From Actinoallomurus sp050942425 (GTDB taxonomy: Bacteria > Actinomycetota > Actinomycetes > Streptosporangiales > Streptosporangiaceae): a DNA stretch of 64,000 nt. Position 1 is the stretch's first letter; every line of letters begins with the position of its first letter. Positions 61,474 to 64,000 of this stretch are shown piece by piece. The position numbers were made by a program, and so were the translations under genes. The stretch covers positions 9,238,001 through 9,302,000 of the forward strand of contig NZ_CP192063.1 of NCBI RefSeq assembly GCF_050942425.1, in the 5' to 3' direction. The notes under the pieces were generated by a model. It had not been told where the DNA came from. It searched no databases and worked only from the letters and a program-made list of their open reading frames with translations.

Positions 61474-63660
61474 CTACCGGAGCCTCCACATGCGCACCGT
61501 GCCGTCGGCGCTTCCCGCCACCACGGCCGGGACGCCGTCGACGGTGTCGGTCGTCACCCAGATCACCGAACGCGTCGGCCCGGTGAGCGGGGGGACGATC
61601 TCTCGCCGGGTCGCCAGGTCCCACGCGTGCACGGTGTCGCCCTCTCCGGTGAGCACCACGACACGTCCGTTCACGTTCACCGTGGCCATCGCGGTGACCG
61701 CGCTGGGCCGGTCCGGGAACGCGGGCCCCTTCGCCTGCCAGGTGACGAGGTCCGACACCCGCATGGTCCGGTCGGCGTCGGCCGAGACGACGACGAGCCT
61801 GCCGTTCAGCGGGGCCGCGGCCACCGAGGTCAGCGCCGCGGTGTGGCCCATGAAGCCCATGCCGATCTCCGCGCCTGAGGCGATGTACCAGGCGCGGACC
61901 ATCTTGCCGGCGCAGCCCGCCACGACGACGGGGTCACCGTTCAACGTGGTGGTGGTGACCGACGTGACCGGGCTCTTGTGGCCGAGGATCGGCGGCCCGA
62001 TCTGGTGGCCGGTGGCCATGTCCCAGCGGCGCACGGACCAGTCCGCGCTTCCGGAGACGACCACGGAGCGGCCGCCCACGGTCGCGGTGGCCAGGGATGT
62101 GATCGTGTCCGTGTCGCCGGTGAAGGGGGTGCCGACCTCACGCCCCGCGGCGATGTCCCACACCCTGATCGTGTGGTCGGCGCCACCGGAGACGACGACC
62201 GGCCCGGCGTTCAGCGTGCCGACGGCGAGCGCGGTGACCTTGCCCTGGTGACCGGTGAGCGGCGCGCCGATCTGCCGGCCGGTCGACCGGTCGAACACAC
62301 GCAGGTCGCCGTCCGGTCCGCCGGCGACGAGAACCGGCTTGCCGTTCAGGGTCGACTCCGCGACCGCGGAAACGGATCCGGCCGCGCCGAGGGTCAGCGG
62401 CCGTGCCAGCGGTGCGCCGACGGCCGGAAGGTCCCTCGGGTGTCCGGGACTCGGCGCGGTCCGCGTGTGCTGAGCCGTGTCCATTGCCCGCTCGGACGGC
62501 CACAGGACGAAGAGGAGCCCGGCCGCGATCGCCAGTACGGCGCCGGACGCCGCGATGCCCAACGGAAGTGCCCGGCGCCGCGGTCGCCGGATCCACGCCT
62601 CCTCGCCCGGTACGGGCTTGCCGAGGTCGGGCAGGGCGGCGGGCGCGGGGCGCTCCGTCGCGGCCGCGGCAGGCACCGGGCGACCCGGCGCGGCCGCAGC
62701 GGGTGCGGGGCGCTCCGTCGCGGTCGCGGCGACCTCGCCGGCGGCGCCGGTGCGGGCGGACGCCGCCGGCACCGGCCGCTGGGTCCGTACGGCGCCGGTC
62801 GGTGCGACGCCGTCACGAGCCGGCCGATCGCCGGCCGGCCCGGCGTGGGCGGGGGTGTCCAGTCTCGTCAGCGCGGATACCAGATCAGCGGCGCTCGGCC
62901 GCTGGTCGGGACGCTTGTCCAGGCAGGCGGAGAGCAGCGGTACGAGTTGTTCGGGAACGCCGGACAGAGCAGGCTCGTCATTGGCGATGCGCCAGAGCAC
63001 TGCGGGCACGTGGTCGTCCCCGAACGCCGGTCGCCCGGTGGCGGCGAACACCATGGTCCCCGACCAGGCGAACACGTCGGAGGCGGGCACGGCGTCCTGG
63101 CCTGCGATCTGCTCCGGCGCAACGTAGGCGGGCGCGCCGACGACGCCGGAGCCCGTCGCCGAGGCCCCGAGGGCACGGGCAAGCCCGAAATCGATCATTC
63201 TGGGACCATCGCTGCCGAGCAGCACATTGTGCGGCTTGAAAGCACGGTGCACGACGCCCGCCCGGTGGATCGCGGCCAGCCCGGCCGCGGTGCCGGCCGC
63301 GAGACGAATGATCGCGCCGAGGTCGCGGGGACCGCTTCGGGCGACCACCGCGTGCAACGACTCCCCTGGTACGTACTCGCTCACGATGTAGGGAACGTCA
63401 AGATCGAATCCCACATCGAGGACACGAGCGATGGCGAACTCGGCCACCTGGCCGGCGATGCTCATCTCCTCGACGAACCGCCGCCGCGCCGCGTTGTCCC
63501 CGACCAGCCAGCGATGCAGAACCTTCACCGCGACGGTCTGCCCGGACGGGTTCGTGCCGCAGTAGACGGCTCCTTGGCTCCCCCCACCGAGGTAGCCCGT
63601 GAGCCGGTACGAGCCCACCCGTTTAGGCTCGTCCTCGCGGAGTGAGCGCGGTTCCGGCAT
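61474..63660 (-). CDS. Ser/Thr protein kinase-like protein with TM helix and WD40-type sensor domain; HRD changed to HRA
   Basis: 728 residues from the ATG at 63660 (MPEPRSLREDEPKR), GGGAG upstream. Kinase domain to about residue 270: GGGSQGAVY loop, VAVKVL with the ATP lysine, catalytic loop VVHRAFKPHNVLL, and MIDFGLAR. The catalytic Asp is replaced by Ala140 (GCT at 63241-63243). A Pro/Ala-rich linker, one membrane helix (LGIAASGAVLAIAAGLLFVLW) and a WD40-like propeller of about seven blades (ITSLATATVGGRSVVVSGSA, then DWSVRRWDMATG) follow. It may be a pseudokinase receptor. Another WD40 gene follows upstream on the same strand. Confidence 0.88.
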   Translation of the reverse strand: MPEPRSLREDEPKRVGSYRLTGYLGGGSQGAVYCGTNPSGQTVAVKVLHRWLVGDNAARRRFVEEMSIAGQVAEFAIARVLDVGFDLDVPYIVSEYVPGESLHAVVARSGPRDLGAIIRLAAGTAAGLAAIHRAGVVHRAFKPHNVLLGSDGPRMIDFGLARALGASATGSGVVGAPAYVAPEQIAGQDAVPASDVFAWSGTMVFAATGRPAFGDDHVPAVLWRIANDEPALSGVPEQLVPLLSACLDKRPDQRPSAADLVSALTRLDTPAHAGPAGDRPARDGVAPTGAVRTQRPVPAASARTGAAGEVAATATERPAPAAAAPGRPVPAAAATERPAPAALPDLGKPVPGEEAWIRRPRRRALPLGIAASGAVLAIAAGLLFVLWPSERAMDTAQHTRTAPSPGHPRDLPAVGAPLARPLTLGAAGSVSAVAESTLNGKPVLVAGGPDGDLRVFDRSTGRQIGAPLTGHQGKVTALAVGTLNAGPVVVSGGADHTIRVWDIAAGREVGTPFTGDTDTITSLATATVGGRSVVVSGSADWSVRRWDMATGHQIGPPILGHKSPVTSVTTTTLNGDPVVVAGCAGKMVRAWYIASGAEIGMGFMGHTAALTSVAAAPLNGRLVVVSADADRTMRVSDLVTWQAKGPAFPDRPSAVTAMATVNVNGRVVVLTGEGDTVHAWDLATRREIVPPLTGPTRSVIWVTTDTVDGVPAVVAGSADGTVRMWRLR

Positions 63661-63824
63661 GACGCTCCCTGACACGGTCGCGCACCGCTCACCGCGGTGC
63701 GGCACACATTGGACATTTGACCGTACGCATGGGAGGTCGGAAAGGGTTCAATCATTTGTTGGCCGGATCCAGCCGACGGTACGCTCCACGGCGCGACGCC
63801 AGCGGGCGAGCACCCGGTGGCCCC

Positions 63825-64000
63825 TCAGATCTGCCAGAGACGGACGGTGCGGTCGGTGCTGCCGCTGGCGAGGAGTTTGCCGTCAGGGCTGAATGCCACC
63901 GAGGTGACGGCGTCGCGATGCCCGGTGAACGGGGCACCGATGAGTTGGTGTTTGCGGGTATCCCACATCAGGATGCTCCCGTTGCTGGTACCAACCGCCA
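63825..64000 (-). CDS. WD40 repeat protein, C-terminal end (partial)
   Basis: The minus frame enters from the right edge and stops at 63825-63827. The visible 57 residues comprise one and a half WD40 blades: GSILMWDTRKHQLIGAPFTG, then HRDAVTSVAFSPDGKLLASG and STDRTVRLWQI. The blades are closer to the WD40 consensus than those of the neighbouring kinase. In actinomycetes such C-termini often belong to NACHT/caspase or kinase fusions; the N-terminus is outside the window. Confidence 0.85.
   Translation of the reverse strand, partial: AVGTSNGSILMWDTRKHQLIGAPFTGHRDAVTSVAFSPDGKLLASGSTDRTVRLWQI

Overview
The window is high-GC DNA with the gene content of a filamentous actinomycete: a type VII (ESX-like) secretion locus, a LAL-type LuxR regulator, an F420-type luciferase-like oxidoreductase, a Methyltransf_19 (DUF574) methyltransferase, an SCO5389-family protein, an MmyB-type XRE regulator, PASTA-less Ser/Thr kinases and many Tat- or Sec-exported polysaccharide enzymes. 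I infer a soil organism of the Streptosporangiales type (Actinomadura/Actinoallomurus-like). The genus cannot be fixed from this sequence alone. No rRNA, tRNA, CRISPR array, phage or complete insertion sequence was seen.

Layout. 1-3745 (minus): type VII secretion genes, namely a right-handed beta-helix protein cut by the window edge, an EccD channel and two WXG100-like substrates. 3882-7860 (minus): a compact halogenation cassette made of a free-standing adenylation domain, a free carrier protein, a SyrB2-like Fe(II)/2-oxoglutarate halogenase and a MocR-like aminotransferase without its DNA-binding domain. 8008-10794: a large LAL regulator. 10968-14202: a two-component pair and an orphan ABC ATPase. 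14392-17808: an O-methyltransferase, a GNAT acetyltransferase and a serine hydrolase. 18062-27010 (plus): a BNR-repeat secreted protein, a berberine-bridge-type oxidase, a long repeat-rich secreted protein, a broken thioesterase and a small P-loop kinase.

27243-38451 is a carbohydrate block: two tandem CE2-type esterases and a GH43 arabinanase on the minus strand, then small metabolic genes (DUF574 methyltransferase, PrpF-like isomerase, cupin, NmrA-like protein), then a 1380-residue GH35 beta-galactosidase behind a clear operator-like palindrome. 38620-44986 holds two operons facing each other end to end: a VWA/metallopeptidase-like protein with a tandem AAA ATPase, and a 2-oxoglutarate-oxygenase-fold protein with a leucine-rich-repeat protein. 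45039-53271: a TrmB regulator, a sedolisin-type protease, a zinc ABC importer operon with an SCO5389-family gene, and a polysaccharide deacetylase. 53439-64000: an LLM oxidoreductase, GH76 and GH54-like glycosidases, an XRE regulator divergent from an SDR, a lipase-like protein, and a kinase-WD40 protein followed by a second WD40 protein.

The most interesting signals are: (i) a two-box element with exactly 23-bp spacing upstream of both the halogenase operon and the WXG100/type VII operon, which suggests they are co-regulated; (ii) the orphan halogenation cassette itself; (iii) a roughly 52-bp conserved element upstream of three separate minus-strand genes; (iv) the unexplained four-gene AAA/VWA plus oxygenase/LRR locus; and (v) two enzymes whose catalytic residue is replaced by alanine, a kinase with HRA instead of HRD and a lipase with GFAQG instead of GFSQG.
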